This document shows positions 20,467 to 28,768 of a stretch of 64,000 nucleotides of DNA, piece after piece. Source of the DNA: Synechococcus sp. JA-3-3Ab (GTDB lineage Bacteria > Cyanobacteriota > Cyanobacteriia > Thermostichales > Thermostichaceae); contig NC_007775.1 of the NCBI RefSeq assembly GCF_000013205.1, positions 434,001 to 498,000 on the forward strand. Reading direction: 5' to 3'. Position numbers and translations under genes: made by a program. Below the pieces are notes generated by a model. That model did not search any database. It saw only the letters and a list, made by a program, of their open reading frames with translations, and was not told where the DNA came from. Numbering within the stretch: position 1 is the first letter of the stretch; the number at the start of each line of letters is the position of its first letter.

Positions 20467-21750
20467 CTAGGGCGGGGATCCAGGCGGTCTCCCCTCCCCT
20501 TGCATCCTCTGCTGCAAAAGCACCTCATCGACAATCGGGGCGCCATCGCGGATTTTTTGCAGGCCGCTCAGCACAATCGGCTCGTTGGCCTTCAGCCCCT
20601 CCAGCACCTCGTAGCTGTTGCCGTAGAGGGATCCCAGCCGCACCGGCCTTTGCACCGCCACCGCCCCGGGGGGCTTGCCCTCCTCAGGTGGCTCTGTCGT
20701 CTGCACCGTGTAGACAAAGGTTTGGGCGCCCAGACGGGCTACCGCCGTTGCCGGCACCAGCAAAGCTGGCCGCTCCTCCCAGATGACCCGAATCCGCACA
20801 AACTGGGCCGAGCGCAACTGGCCGGCAGGGTTCTCCAGAAGAGCCTTGGCCAGCACCGATTGCGTGGCGGCGTTGGCTTCGGGAGCAATGAAAGAGATTT
20901 GGCTGCTGCCGATCACCTCGCCGCGGCTATCCAGGATCTGCACCGGCGTGCCAATGCGCAGCTGGGGGGCCCGCTGCAACGGGATGTTGAGGTTCAGCTC
21001 CAGCGCCTGGGTTTGGGTCAAGGTGGTCAAAACCGTCTGAGGCGTCACGTAGTCTCCCTGCCTCACCAAAACATCCCCCACAATGCCCGCAAAGGGAGCC
21101 GTGACCTGGAAAAACTGCAATTGCACCTGCTGCCGCTCCGCCTCGGCCCGGGCCCGCTCCACCTCCCGCTCTGCCCGCACAATGGCCGCCTCTTGGGCCC
21201 GGATCTGCTCCTGTTGCGCCGCCAAGGCCGCCTCCGCCTGGCGCAGATCGCGGCTGGACTGATCCACTTGCGCCTGGCTGATGGCCCCCTCGGCCAAGAG
21301 GCGCAGGTTGCGCTGGTGTTGATCCCGGGCGAACTCCGCCGCTGCCTCCAGCCGCAGGCGATCCGCCCGCAATTGGCTGAGCACGGCTCGGCTGCTCTCC
21401 AGGTTGGCCTGAGCCGCCGCGATCCCGGCCGCTTGGCCGGCCACCGCCGCCTGTTGTTGCCGGCTGTCGATGGCAAACAGAGGCGCCCCGGCAGAAACCT
21501 GGGATCCCAGCCGCACGAACACCTGGGTCACCTGGCCGCTCACCTGGGGCCGAATACTGGCCACCTGCTGGGATCCGAGGCTGGTGATGAACTCCGACGT
21601 CTCCTGAATGAGCCGTTCTTCCACGGCGCCGATGGCCACCGGTGTCGGCTGGCCTTCTCCACTCTCCATGCCGCGAGGGGGCCCGCCGGGCCGACAGGCA
21701 GCCAGGAGCAAAGAAAAACCCAACAGCGGCAGAACTGTTCGCAATCGCAT
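20467..21750 (-). CDS. RND efflux periplasmic adaptor lipoprotein
   Basis: A membrane-fusion protein of 427 residues from the ATG at 21750. The N-terminus carries a signal sequence with lipobox LLLAAC near residue 20, so it should be lipid-anchored on the periplasmic face. A lipoyl/barrel-sandwich part (SGQVTQVFVRLGSQVSAGAPLF) flanks a long alpha-helical hairpin (residues about 95-200). A beta-barrel (GIVGDVLVRQGDYV, VPATAVARLGAQTFVY) follows. It is the upstream partner of the RND pump gene on the same strand, completing two of three parts of an efflux system. Confidence 0.94.
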   Translation of the reverse strand: MRLRTVLPLLGFSLLLAACRPGGPPRGMESGEGQPTPVAIGAVEERLIQETSEFITSLGSQQVASIRPQVSGQVTQVFVRLGSQVSAGAPLFAIDSRQQQAAVAGQAAGIAAAQANLESSRAVLSQLRADRLRLEAAAEFARDQHQRNLRLLAEGAISQAQVDQSSRDLRQAEAALAAQQEQIRAQEAAIVRAEREVERARAEAERQQVQLQFFQVTAPFAGIVGDVLVRQGDYVTPQTVLTTLTQTQALELNLNIPLQRAPQLRIGTPVQILDSRGEVIGSSQISFIAPEANAATQSVLAKALLENPAGQLRSAQFVRIRVIWEERPALLVPATAVARLGAQTFVYTVQTTEPPEEGKPPGAVAVQRPVRLGSLYGNSYEVLEGLKANEPIVLSGLQKIRDGAPIVDEVLLQQRMQGEGRPPGSPP

Positions 21751-21869
21751 CCTCAACCTGCTCCCCCAACGAGCACCCAAACAGAGGGATCCCCCATCTG
21801 CATTGGCTCAACCAACCAAGGTAATGAGCCTGTGCCTTCCTGTGCCTGTGCAAAAGCGCTGGCCATCCT

Positions 21870-22010
21870 TCCCAATCCAGAACTAAGTTGACACTCCCGC
21901 CGCCTGAAGGCGGGGGATTCTTACGCAGTCCACAGAAGGACCCGTAACGGCGTTGTCAAAGCGCCTCTAGACAGTTCCTTAAGGCAAAGCCCCAAGGTTC
22001 TGCTTACTTT
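21870..22010 (-). ncRNA. Predicted TnpB guide (omega/re) RNA at the IS right end
   Basis: In IS200/IS605 elements the 3' end of tnpB and the right end are transcribed as the TnpB guide RNA, with the flanking host sequence as guide. The three family members keep this section best, including CTAGACAGTTCCTTRRGGCAAAGC and the terminal GGGAGTGTCAA. The guide here would start CTTAGTTCTGGATTGGG, immediately outside the element. RNA limits are a guess. Confidence 0.3.
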
Positions 22011-23171
22011 CTTAAGCAGGTTGGCGGCAGCATTAGCATCAGCGTTGACCAACCACCCCTTTGCCGTTTGGTACAGGCCCCGCTTGACACGCTTCCCAGA
22101 GGGTCTCCACCCGTCGGGTTTTTCACCATAATTAGGTAGCTCATCTCCATCTAGGAAGCTCGCCTGCGAACTGTACGCCTCCTCCGCCTCGATAAACTCA
22201 ATGCCATAGTGCTGACATAATTCCGCAATACGCTCCTTTAACCAACCTGTTGGAATTAAAACAAAGTTTTGGTTATTGACCTTCCCTAAACCGCATTCTT
22301 GCTTTTGTTCTTTGTTCCAACCAAAGATGATTCTCCCAATCGAGTGGTGCAAACAGAAGTCAATGACCTTGCGCGCAGCTTTGTGAATTGCATCTCGCAT
22401 CCTCCGGCTTCTTTTTTCCGTAATTCGCTCAAGTTTCTGCGACCAAAACCCCTGCGGCTTGTCAGTCTTAAGCCTAGCCACCTCCTTGTTGTACCACTGG
22501 TTAAAGGATTTGACTTTGCGTCCGTCAATGATGAAGCTATGCCCTAAGTTGCTAACGCACGTAAGCCAGTTGTTTACTCCGTGGTCAATTGCTAGTACCT
22601 TTTTTGGATCCAGCGATTGCGGTTGAGCGGGCTTAGCATAGATCCACTCCAAGTAGAACACCCCATGCCTGGGCAGAATTCTTAGCTCCTTAATATTTTT
22701 CCAATCTAAGTTGGTAGGAAATCGTATCCAGAAAGCGTCTATCCCAAACCAAGCTTTGACCTGGTTGCCGAGCGGCACTCTGACTCTTCCTTCTTGGAAC
22801 TTAAGCCACTTCTTCGGGTATGCTACCGTGAACATTCCCTTCTTACGGTAGCGCGGTAGGTTTGGTCTTAAGCTAATCTCTTCTTGCAAGAAAAGTTTCA
22901 GCTTTGTCTTAAAACTACTTAGTGCCTCAGCTACAGACTTACACGTCTGTTGTGCGGCGGAAACATACATTGCGATAAAGTGCTTGTTTTTGGTTCTCAC
23001 CATTTCAGCGCAAAGCTCACCATAGCTTGCCAATCGCTTTGTTTTGAAATAGACTTGTCGCGCATAGTACAAAGCGCAGTTGTACACCTTATTAGACTGT
23101 TGACACAAGTACTCTAATACGGGGAGTAGCTCCCTGTCCCTGACGAGAACCTGCTGACAGCCGTACCCCAT
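21921..23171 (-). CDS. tnpB: RNA-guided endonuclease TnpB, zinc-finger-less variant
   Basis: The 416-residue protein has RuvC-like motifs AIDHGVNNW (first Asp), EFIEAEEAYSSQASFLDGD (Glu) and VNADANAAANLL (last Asp). The region between the last two normally carries a CxxC...CxxC zinc finger. Here it has no Cys at all and reads WRPSGKRVKRGLYQTAKGW. TnpB cleaves DNA under guide of an RNA from the element's right end and helps retain the transposon. ATG start at 23171; the frame is open upstream but the family similarity begins about there. Divergent from tnpA. Confidence 0.93.
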   Translation of the reverse strand: MGYGCQQVLVRDRELLPVLEYLCQQSNKVYNCALYYARQVYFKTKRLASYGELCAEMVRTKNKHFIAMYVSAAQQTCKSVAEALSSFKTKLKLFLQEEISLRPNLPRYRKKGMFTVAYPKKWLKFQEGRVRVPLGNQVKAWFGIDAFWIRFPTNLDWKNIKELRILPRHGVFYLEWIYAKPAQPQSLDPKKVLAIDHGVNNWLTCVSNLGHSFIIDGRKVKSFNQWYNKEVARLKTDKPQGFWSQKLERITEKRSRRMRDAIHKAARKVIDFCLHHSIGRIIFGWNKEQKQECGLGKVNNQNFVLIPTGWLKERIAELCQHYGIEFIEAEEAYSSQASFLDGDELPNYGEKPDGWRPSGKRVKRGLYQTAKGWLVNADANAAANLLKKVSRTLGLCLKELSRGALTTPLRVLLWTA

Positions 23172-23221
23172 ACTTGTTGGTAAGTGGCATGATAACTGCA
23201 GTCTAACATAAGTAAGCAACA

Positions 23222-23626
23222 ATGCGAGAGGGAAGCCAACGGTACAATCACTACAACCATGCTGTGGGGCTAGCGGTTGTTCGCCTCGTTTTTTGCCCAA
23301 AGAGAAGGAAAAAGGTCTTGGTAGGAGAAGTCAGGAACAGGTTGTTTGAGCTATGGCAGGAGCTGTCTAGCGAGAAGGGTTGGCATGTGAGAGCGATTGA
23401 AATAGCTCCAGACCATGTCCACCTGTTTCTTGAGATTAAGCCTACCGACCCAATTCATCTTGTGGTAAAAGCATTCAAAGGTAGAGCTTCCAAATATTTA
23501 AGGCAGAAGTTTCCTAACCTGCGAAAACTACCTAGCCTTTGGAGCAGAAGTTATTTTTTCTGTACTGCGGGGAATGCTAGCGCTGAGGTAATTCAAAACT
23601 ATATCAATGACCCACATCATTGGTAA
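23222..23626 (+). CDS. tnpA: Y1 single-strand transposase TnpA
   Basis: A 134-residue IS200/IS605 transposase. The HUH metal site is at residues 65-67 (DHVHLFLEI) and the nucleophilic Tyr at 127 (IQNYIND). It cuts and pastes the element as single-stranded DNA by recognising the end hairpins. Length and motifs are complete, so it looks functional. Start at ATG 23222, 51 bp from the tnpB start. Confidence 0.94.
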   Translation: MREGSQRYNHYNHAVGLAVVRLVFCPKRRKKVLVGEVRNRLFELWQELSSEKGWHVRAIEIAPDHVHLFLEIKPTDPIHLVVKAFKGRASKYLRQKFPNLRKLPSLWSRSYFFCTAGNASAEVIQNYINDPHHW

Positions 23627-23848
23627 GCGACTAAAGTCGCTCTCGGGCTTTTCCGCCCCGCGCTAAAGTGCGAGGCTACCAAGCTATCCCTCTGTGTAGG
23701 CTTAGCCAAAAGCCCAGCTTCGGGATCCAGAGCCCCAACTGGCCGGACAACGGCCATCTTCGGCTAGACTGTTCCAAAGTTGTCGCGCAAGCAGCGGGTC
23801 TTTTGTTGCCTGGCGCGAAGGCGAGTTGCCGGGGTTAAAAAAGCTGAC

Positions 23849-24628
23849 ATGAGAACTGTGGCCGTAACCTGGTTTCGCCCACCGCAGCTTCAGCTTCGTC
23901 CTCAGCACTGGCTGTGGAGCTGCCTCGGGGCAGCAGCCATCACAGCCCTCACGGCGGCTGCCGCTTGGGCGCGGCCGGTGTTGGAAGTGCGCATGACCAT
24001 GGGCTTGCCCATCAGCCCCAACTACTGGTACCTGGTGGCCCTCAGCCGGGCCGGCAGCCCCGGCCCCACCGCCAATCTGGTGGATCCCAATGTCCGCGTC
24101 GGGCCCAATGAGTATGCTTTTGTCCAGAACTGGGACTACCTGATCCGGGTTACCCCCCTCAACGAAGAGTCGGTCTTGCAGTCCACCATCCAGCGGTTTG
24201 GCGAGCCGGAGCGGGAGTTTGCCGTCGGCTTCAACCAGGTGCGGGTGGAGCGCCTCAGCCGCGACCGCGACACCCTCCGCTTGCAGATCGACATCTCCGA
24301 GCTAGAGGGCCTCGACGGGCGGGATCAGGATATCCAGGTGGCTCTCCTCACCGCCCGCGCCCCCTTCCGCGTCGCCCCCGAGGAAACCAACTTGGCCATT
24401 GACGCCACCCGCGGCGAGCTGCCCCACTACTACCGCCTCAGCCTCTCCAACCAGCGGCAGGTGGTCGTGGACGATCCCCAGCGCCAGGAGACGATGCGCC
24501 GCAGCCGAGAATTGATCCAACAAAGTGGCTCCGGGGCTGCCCTCAGCCGCGAGCTCATCGAGGGGGGAGCCTTGGAAATTTTGGCCGCCAACATCCTCAC
24601 CTTTGAGCTGCGCCTGGTGGATCGCTAG
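23849..24628 (+). CDS. Exported hypothetical protein
   Basis: 259 residues from the ATG at 23849. A signal-like hydrophobic segment (SCLGAAAITALTAAAAWA) ends around residue 40 with a possible AWA cleavage site. The rest is soluble, acidic and probably beta-rich at first (RPVLEVRMTMGLPISPNYWYLVAL ... FVQNWDYLIRV). It turns helical near the end (LIQQSGSGAALSRELIEGGAL). No known motif found. It lies just outside the IS605 element and is convergent with the methyltransferase gene. The open frame extends 23 codons upstream but a signal peptide fits the chosen start better. Confidence 0.72.
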   Translation: MRTVAVTWFRPPQLQLRPQHWLWSCLGAAAITALTAAAAWARPVLEVRMTMGLPISPNYWYLVALSRAGSPGPTANLVDPNVRVGPNEYAFVQNWDYLIRVTPLNEESVLQSTIQRFGEPEREFAVGFNQVRVERLSRDRDTLRLQIDISELEGLDGRDQDIQVALLTARAPFRVAPEETNLAIDATRGELPHYYRLSLSNQRQVVVDDPQRQETMRRSRELIQQSGSGAALSRELIEGGALEILAANILTFELRLVDR

Positions 24629-24676
24629 GGATCCGCTCCCCTGCGCGCCCAAGGCGGGGCCCAGATTGCCGCCATT

Positions 24677-25972
24677 TCAAGCCCCTTCTGCGCCAAGAGA
24701 AGCTGGGCTGGGATCCAACATCACAAACAGAAACGACTCCAGCCCCGCCAGGTAGGTGAGCGCCTGCTCCTGGGCCGCTTCCGGTTCTATCTGATGGGCT
24801 TGGGCCGCCTGCTCGATCAAGCTGGCCACCGCCACTGGCCCCTGCAAGAGGGATCCCAGCCAGGCCATCTGGGGAGCCGGAATGGCGAGGCGGCCGCGGC
24901 TGGCCCCCGGCCAGTTCATAGTAAACTCCAGCTTCTTTTCGTAGGCCTGGGCGAAGTTGCGGCGAAATTCGGCATTGTCCATCAGGATGGGGTTGAGCTG
25001 CACCCTGCCCTCCAGCCAGTCGGCGTCGCTCCAGGGCAAGACCAGGGAAGAGCCGGGGTGCTCGGCCCAAAAGTCGATCAGGCGGTGGTCGGGGTAGATC
25101 AGCTCGTAGAAGTGGTTTTGCTCGGCGGGAGAGAGCTTGTCCAGCTCCACCTGCAGCCAGGCCGGCATCGCCCTGTCTTTGAACAGCAGCGCCGGATCCC
25201 AGTCGGCGTAGTCCACCAGGCAAACCAAGCCCAGCTCCGCCTCCTGGAGCATACGCATCAAGTCTGGGATTAAAAACCCCTTGTCGCCGGGCAAGAGGTA
25301 GTTGGCGCGGATGTTGGTGTCGTCGCTGTAGATCTGGGGATCCCAGTGCAGGGAGACCCGCAGCTCGTCAGAGGCCAGGCTGGCCATGAACTCCCGCACC
25401 CGCCGGCAGGCTTCGGGCGTGGGCAGATCAAACAACCCCAGCAGCCGGAACGCCTCCTGCATGCGCAAGATCACCTGCCGCTGGTAGGCGTGGTGCAGGT
25501 TGGCCCGCAGGATGCCGTCCGGCTTGAGCACCCGCTTGAGCGCCTTCAAGCCCGCCACCGGATCCTCGAGCAAATAGAGCACGTCGTTGAGGCTGATGAA
25601 GTCAAACTGCTGCCCCAGTTGTTCAATTTCCAGCAGGTCGAGGGCGTACAGCTCCACCTCTCCGAAGCCGTGGTAGCGCAGGCGTCGCTCCGTCGCCCGC
25701 ACCGACTCCGGCGAGAGGTCGCAGGCCACCAGCCGTGCCCCCGGGTTGGCCTCCGCCAAGATCAAGGTCTCCCAGCCGGAGCCACAGCCGACATTGAGGA
25801 TGGCGATCCCCTCGCTGGGCAGGATGGCGCGGGTGCGGGCGTATTGGGCCGTCGTCCAGCTTGAGCGGTATAGGCTGCCGATGGCGTTGCGCCCTGAGGC
25901 CTCAACGGGCACGTTGGGATAGGGCAGTTCCTCGTAGACTTGCCGCAAAGACTCGGTCGTGCTGCCGGCCAT
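24677..25972 (-). CDS. SAM-dependent methyltransferase (class I) with C-terminal extension
   Basis: The 431-residue protein has a class I SAM-binding core at about residues 40-170: ILNVGCGSGWETLILA (motif I, 58-73), VACDLSPES (motif II) and FDFISLNDVLYLLEDPV (motif IV/V). A roughly 260-residue C-terminal region (SDDTNIRANYLLPG ... FTMNWPGASRGRLA) resembles the methyltransferase regulatory or winged domain seen in some bacterial methyltransferases. The substrate is unknown. It is the last gene of a minus-strand run with the glycosyltransferase, EamA transporter and small membrane protein, with a 30-bp gap upstream. Confidence 0.85.
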   Translation of the reverse strand: MAGSTTESLRQVYEELPYPNVPVEASGRNAIGSLYRSSWTTAQYARTRAILPSEGIAILNVGCGSGWETLILAEANPGARLVACDLSPESVRATERRLRYHGFGEVELYALDLLEIEQLGQQFDFISLNDVLYLLEDPVAGLKALKRVLKPDGILRANLHHAYQRQVILRMQEAFRLLGLFDLPTPEACRRVREFMASLASDELRVSLHWDPQIYSDDTNIRANYLLPGDKGFLIPDLMRMLQEAELGLVCLVDYADWDPALLFKDRAMPAWLQVELDKLSPAEQNHFYELIYPDHRLIDFWAEHPGSSLVLPWSDADWLEGRVQLNPILMDNAEFRRNFAQAYEKKLEFTMNWPGASRGRLAIPAPQMAWLGSLLQGPVAVASLIEQAAQAHQIEPEAAQEQALTYLAGLESFLFVMLDPSPASLGAEGA

Positions 25973-26002
25973 GGGATCCGCTCCAAGAAGCTGCTCCCTA
26001 TG

Positions 26003-27085
26003 CTACTGCCTCAGGAAGGCCGCGATGGCAGCGGCAATGGCCTCATTGCCCCCCCGATCCAACTTCTCCGACGCCTGGGGTGGGTAGGGGGGATCCCGCA
26101 GGAAGTCCCAGGATCCCGCAAAGAACTCTTCCGGCGAGAGGATGCGGTGCCATCCGTAGCGCCGCAATCCCTCCACCAACAGGGGCGACTCGGCAAACCC
26201 CGACCGGTTGACACAGGCCATGGGCGTGCCACAGCGCAGCGCCTCTGCCAAGGTGCCATAGCCCGGCTTGGACACCACCCAACGGCAGAGGGGCATGACA
26301 TCCACCGGCCGCCACACCTGGCCGTCTAGAATCTGCAAGTTGGGCAGAGCAGGAGCCTTTGGGTCGAAGGTGAGAAACTGCCAGTCGGGAAAATCCGTCA
26401 GCCGCTCGTAAGGCAAGCCCTGCAACCCCAGCCCGCCAAAGGTTAACAAAACCGTGGGCCGCTCCCGCTCCAGCCCCAGGCGCCGGGCCACCTCCTCTCC
26501 TGAGTAGCGCGGATCCGACCCCGTCAGCCCCACTGCCTCTTGGTGAGGGAAGGCGGCCATAGGCTCGGCAAAGGGCAGGCGAAACAGCCGCTGGCAGCGC
26601 CCGTACAGCTCGCGGATCCAGGCCACCAAGGGCTGAAACTGGGGGCCGTAGTCTTGGTAGATAAAATCCCAGCCGAAGTTGCTGGCCATCCAGCAGGGGA
26701 TCCCGGCGGCCTCGGCAATGGCGGTGGCGATGGGGGGCACATCCGCCAGGATCAACGGCACCCCCTGGCTGCGAATGAACTCGGCCTCCTCCCGGATGAG
26801 GTCGGCAGCCCCCGCTTGAAACGCCTTGAGAGCAGCCAGCGTGGCCGGCAGATCCGCCTGCAAGCCATCCGGCTGCACCACCCCCACATCCAAACCCCGC
26901 GGCCGGTGCACAAACTCCCCTTCCCCGTAGCGCTGCAGCAGCCAGGCGGGGGCCGGCGTCACCCAAATGGGCAGGATCTGCGCATCCTGCCGCCGCAAAG
27001 TGTTCACCACCGCCGCCAGCCGGGTGACGTGCCCAAACCCGTGGGCCGTTGCCGCTACATAGAGAGGAATGGGATTCACCGCCAT
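26003..27085 (-). CDS. Glycosyltransferase-like protein (GT-B fold, arabinokinase N-domain type)
   Basis: 360 residues from the ATG at 27085. The N-terminus AATAHGFGHVTRLAAVVNTL and the block DVGVVQPDGLQADLPATL match the GHGFGHxxR / DxGxxQxD pattern of the glycosyltransferase-like domain found in L-arabinokinases and related stand-alone proteins. The C-terminal half has a GT-B nucleotide-sugar site (TFGGLGLQGLP; VSKPGYGTLAEAL). Donor and acceptor are unknown. It starts 4 bp after the EamA stop, so the two are co-transcribed. Confidence 0.82.
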   Translation of the reverse strand: MAVNPIPLYVAATAHGFGHVTRLAAVVNTLRRQDAQILPIWVTPAPAWLLQRYGEGEFVHRPRGLDVGVVQPDGLQADLPATLAALKAFQAGAADLIREEAEFIRSQGVPLILADVPPIATAIAEAAGIPCWMASNFGWDFIYQDYGPQFQPLVAWIRELYGRCQRLFRLPFAEPMAAFPHQEAVGLTGSDPRYSGEEVARRLGLERERPTVLLTFGGLGLQGLPYERLTDFPDWQFLTFDPKAPALPNLQILDGQVWRPVDVMPLCRWVVSKPGYGTLAEALRCGTPMACVNRSGFAESPLLVEGLRRYGWHRILSPEEFFAGSWDFLRDPPYPPQASEKLDRGGNEAIAAAIAAFLRQ

Positions 27086-27089
27086 AGCC

Positions 27090-27983
27090 TTAAGAAAGAA
27101 CAGGCTGAGGTTTTTCCCGCCGGGATCCCCAGAGGTTGCCGGCCAAGATAAGTCCCAGGCCCAGCACCGATCCCGGCGCGATCGGCTCCCGCAACAGCAC
27201 CCCAATCAGCCCCAGCGACAAGAATGGCGTTACATAGACCCAATTGGCCAGGGATCCGCGCTCGTGGGCCAGCTCCAGGGCCCGCAGCCAAAACACAAAA
27301 GTCAACCCCATCTCCGCCAAGCCGATGTAGGCTGCCCAGGCCAGCCCCGCCATTGTCCACCTCAGCTCCTGAAACGGCAAGAGCAGCAGGCAGTAGAAGC
27401 TGCCGAAGACAAACCCCATGAACAGCTTCAGCACCGCGTCCCGTCCATCCCGCACATTGAGCAGCCAGTAGAGGGCCCAAATGGCAGCGCTGCCCACCGC
27501 CAGCCCCACCCCCCAGGGATCCTCCACCTGCCAGGTGTCCCAGGATCCCCCCGTGGCCACCAGCACCGCCCCCACTAGGCTCATGCCCAAAGCCAGCAGC
27601 AGCCGCCCGCGCAGGCGCTCCCCCAACAGCGGCGCCGCCAAGAGAGCCAGCAGCAGCGGCCAGGTGTAATTCAAAGCCAGCGCCGCCTGGGCCGAGAGGC
27701 GATCATAGGCCTGGAACAGCACCCCGTAGTAGCCAAGCGGGTTAAGTAGCCCCTGCAGCGCCGACAAGGCAATCTGGGATCGCTTCTGCTGGCGGACAAG
27801 ATGCGCCCGCCCTGTAGCCACCAGAACCATCCCCAAGATCAGGCAGGAGCTGCACGCGGAAAAAATTAGCAAAAGCGTTGGCGCAAGGTGTTGCAGGCCA
27901 AACTTAAAGGCGCTGGCCGCCGTGGCCCAGCCCAAGATAGCTGCCGCCAGGTAGGCATAAGCCCGCCAGGGATCCCTGCCCAT
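27090..27983 (-). CDS. EamA/DMT-superfamily transporter
   Basis: A 297-residue membrane protein with about ten hydrophobic helices in two EamA repeats (for example ILGWATAASAFKFGLQHLAPTLLL; ALNYTWPLLLALLAAPLLGE in the first, WAAYIGLAEMGLTFVFWLRALEL in the second). Members export amino acids, nucleotides or other metabolites. The ATG at 27983 shares one base with the upstream stop (TGATG). It is the second gene of the operon containing the glycosyltransferase and methyltransferase, so it may export or import their substrate. Confidence 0.9.
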   Translation of the reverse strand: MGRDPWRAYAYLAAAILGWATAASAFKFGLQHLAPTLLLIFSACSSCLILGMVLVATGRAHLVRQQKRSQIALSALQGLLNPLGYYGVLFQAYDRLSAQAALALNYTWPLLLALLAAPLLGERLRGRLLLALGMSLVGAVLVATGGSWDTWQVEDPWGVGLAVGSAAIWALYWLLNVRDGRDAVLKLFMGFVFGSFYCLLLLPFQELRWTMAGLAWAAYIGLAEMGLTFVFWLRALELAHERGSLANWVYVTPFLSLGLIGVLLREPIAPGSVLGLGLILAGNLWGSRREKPQPVLS

Positions 27984-28321
27984 CAAAAGCGGTCCAGATC
28001 CCTGTCGTCCGCCTTTGGCCTAGCTCCGGTGGAAAGGCCCAGCCGCGGCGCCACCACCCAAACGTAGAGCAGATAGCCCAGCCCCGCCACCACCGTCCAC
28101 TTGAGAACGGTGCCGAAAACCCGGAAGATCAGCCCCACCAGCAGGATACAGCCCAAAATGGCCAAAACCGTCAGCAGCGGACGCCCCCACGTCTCAGCCC
28201 AAGCGCGAATGGCATTTCTCCCCTGAGACGAGCTCAGCTCCCCAGAGGCCCCAGTTGCCTGCTCCAGTTCAAGCTCAAGCTGTCTTAGCCGTTCTTGTTC
28301 TGAGAAAGAAAGATCCGACAT
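27983..28321 (-). CDS. Small membrane protein, DUF3040-like
   Basis: 112 residues. The N-terminal SFSEQERLRQLELELEQ resembles the start of DUF3040 proteins. One long hydrophobic hairpin (LLTVLAILGCILLVGLIFRVF ... WTVVAGLGYLLYVWVV) spans residues 48-90, and the tail is polar. Function unknown. First gene of the four-gene minus-strand operon, overlapping the transporter start by one base. Confidence 0.75.
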   Translation of the reverse strand: MSDLSFSEQERLRQLELELEQATGASGELSSSQGRNAIRAWAETWGRPLLTVLAILGCILLVGLIFRVFGTVLKWTVVAGLGYLLYVWVVAPRLGLSTGARPKADDRDLDRF

Positions 28322-28385
28322 AGGGAGCAGTCTCCAGAATCCAGCGCCATCTCCATCTTACGGGCTGCTCCCCAAACCCGGCAGG

Positions 28386-28718
28386 CTAGGCCCGCGCCGA
28401 CGGGATCTCTTGGGCCATGGCGCGGAACAGATCCAGAGCCGGCCCAGGGCGACGGTTAGGACGCGGAGCCGGGATCTCGTTGGGCACAAACGGCTTCTCA
28501 ACCACCACCTTGGGCTTGGCAGGCGTAGCCGTTGCCGCAGGGCTAGAGGACTGGGTTGGAGCGGATTGGGCAGGCGCCGGACGAAAAGGGCCGGTAACAA
28601 AATCCACTAGGCCGCCGAAGAGAATGCCAAAGAAGGAAAAAAGACCGCCGAACAGCTTTTTGAGGATGCCCATATAAGAGTTTGCCGATGTCGTAAAGTT
28701 CTGCAACTGGCCATTCAT
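28386..28718 (-). CDS. Hypothetical protein with N-terminal hydrophobic segment
   Basis: 110 residues. Residues 16-45 (MGILKKLFGGLFSFFGILFG) are hydrophobic and Gly/Phe-rich, possibly a membrane anchor. Ala/Pro/Ser linker sequence (APAQSAPTQSSSPAATATPA) follows, then a basic Pro-rich tail (APRPNRRPGPALDLF). A start at the internal Met (28673) is also possible. I do not recognise it. It looks like a cyanobacterial anchor-plus-linker protein. Confidence 0.6.
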   Translation of the reverse strand: MNGQLQNFTTSANSYMGILKKLFGGLFSFFGILFGGLVDFVTGPFRPAPAQSAPTQSSSPAATATPAKPKVVVEKPFVPNEIPAPRPNRRPGPALDLFRAMAQEIPSARA

Positions 28719-28768
28719 TATTGTTAAGAACGGGCAGCTTGGCTATAGGTAGATATGCTTTTTTCGAC

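Larger units (their letters stand above)
21888..23690. mobile_element. IS605-type insertion sequence (IS200/IS605 family), complete
   Basis: About 1.8 kb with divergent tnpB (minus) and tnpA (plus), start codons 51 bp apart. The tnpB-side end begins TTGACACTCCCGCC and holds the hairpin CCGCC...GGCGG. The tnpA-side end holds a second imperfect hairpin (CCGCGCTAAAGTGCG) and finishes AAGCTATCC. There are no terminal inverted repeats or target duplications, as expected for a single-strand transposon. The boundaries were set by comparison with the two shorter relatives at 30007-30296 and 41825-42092, which share both ends. Both genes appear intact, so the element may be active. Confidence 0.88.
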
